From Christensenellaceae bacterium (lineage in GTDB: Bacteria > Bacillota > Clostridia > Christensenellales > UBA1750), in the NCBI GenBank assembly GCA_031287285.1, contig JAITTC010000178.1:1-5042 (forward strand): DNA of 5,042 nt. Direction: 5' to 3'. The position numbers and the translations under genes were made by a program. Position 1 is the first letter of the stretch. The number at the start of each line of letters is the position of its first letter. The notes beneath the pieces were generated by a model that did not search any database, was not told the origin of the DNA, and saw only the letters and a list, made by a program, of their open reading frames with translations. Positions 4,554 through 5,042 of this stretch are shown piece after piece.

Positions 4554-5042
4554 ATGGAGGCAGTTCTGATCAAGGCCCTGAGCTTTTTGACGATGATCGC
4601 GGCGGGAATCTTCCTGCGGCGGGCCGGCCTGTTTAAGGATGGGGATGACCGCATTTTAAGCAAGATCATCTTGAATTTTACGCTGCCGGCCGCCGTGGTC
4701 GGCGCGTTTTCGAACTTCAGGGTCGAATGGTCGCTCATCGCGCTGGTGGGCCTTGGCGTTTTGATGAATCTCTTCCTCTCGGGCGTGGGGTATTTTTTGG
4801 CGCGCAAGGGCTCCAAGGCGGAAAAGGCCTTTGGGTTGCTCAATTACTCGGGCTACAACATCGGCAGCTTCACCATGCCCTATGTGCAAAGCTTTTTGGG
4901 CGATGCCGGCATGGCCATCACCGGCCTGTTTGACACGGGGAATGCCCTGATGTGCACCGGCGGCACCTACGCCATCGCCTCCGCCGTGATGGGCGAAGAA
5001 AAGCCCACGCTGGGCTCCATGGCGAAGAAGGTCTTCTCGTCG
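4554..5042 (+). CDS. AEC (auxin efflux carrier) family permease, 5' part
   Basis: The first 163 residues of a membrane permease, cut by the right edge of the window; family members are about 300-320 residues, so roughly half is present. It reads MEAVLIKALSFLTMIAAGIF at the start, then a hydrophobic helix containing NFTLPAAVVGAF (41-52) with the conserved helix-breaking Pro, a third helix near 60-83, a basic loop RKGSKAEKA, then LNYSGYNIGSFTMPYV (96-111) and LFDTGNALMCTGGTYA (125-140). The Asn/Gly-rich NYSGYNIG and FDTGNA elements are typical of the AEC group. Bacterial relatives move organic acids such as malate or malonate, but the substrate is not readable here. It follows the kinase by about 100 bp across a strong terminator, and I see no clear promoter in the 44 bp between, so it may depend on read-through or on a promoter overlapping the terminator. 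Start chosen at ATG 4554 from the GGAGGGG site. Confidence 0.88.
   Translation, partial: MEAVLIKALSFLTMIAAGIFLRRAGLFKDGDDRILSKIILNFTLPAAVVGAFSNFRVEWSLIALVGLGVLMNLFLSGVGYFLARKGSKAEKAFGLLNYSGYNIGSFTMPYVQSFLGDAGMAITGLFDTGNALMCTGGTYAIASAVMGEEKPTLGSMAKKVFSS

Overview
The window is GC-rich and looks like a Clostridia-type Firmicute. It has strong AGGAGG-like ribosome binding sites, a GTG start, sigma-A-like promoters, an intrinsic terminator and a SpoIID/LytB-family protein. No ribosomal or tRNA gene is present to narrow the taxonomy, so this placement is an inference from gene families and signal style.

Layout. Bases 1-246 hold no gene I can support; they carry a strong 14-bp inverted repeat downstream of the first gene. 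Bases 247-1263 on the minus strand encode a lipoprotein-type SpoIID/LytB-domain protein, predicted to act on peptidoglycan glycan strands. Bases 1267-1989 are an unusually long divergent intergenic region with no convincing gene, several short hairpins and an imperfect 25-bp direct repeat; a sigma-A promoter lies at its right end. Bases 1990-3264 (plus) encode a 12-TM MFS transporter of the LacY/HcaT-like type, with a weak terminator-like hairpin at its stop codon. A second promoter (TTGACA-N18-TATCAT) drives bases 3421-4449, a PfkB-family 2-keto-3-deoxygluconate kinase (KdgK-like), closed by a clear 13-bp-stem terminator. From 4554 to the right edge runs the first half of an AEC (auxin efflux carrier) family permease.

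How the genes fit together. The kinase would phosphorylate 2-keto-3-deoxygluconate, the intermediate of hexuronate/pectin breakdown. The two flanking transporters could handle sugars or organic acids in the same metabolism, but each of the three plus-strand genes appears to be its own transcription unit, so a shared pathway is only suggested by proximity. The SpoIID-like gene is transcribed away from them and is probably unrelated.

I see no CRISPR array, transposase, phage gene, toxin-antitoxin pair or defence system. The protein-coding content is ordinary; the least explained stretch is the 1267-1989 intergenic region with its repeat and hairpins.
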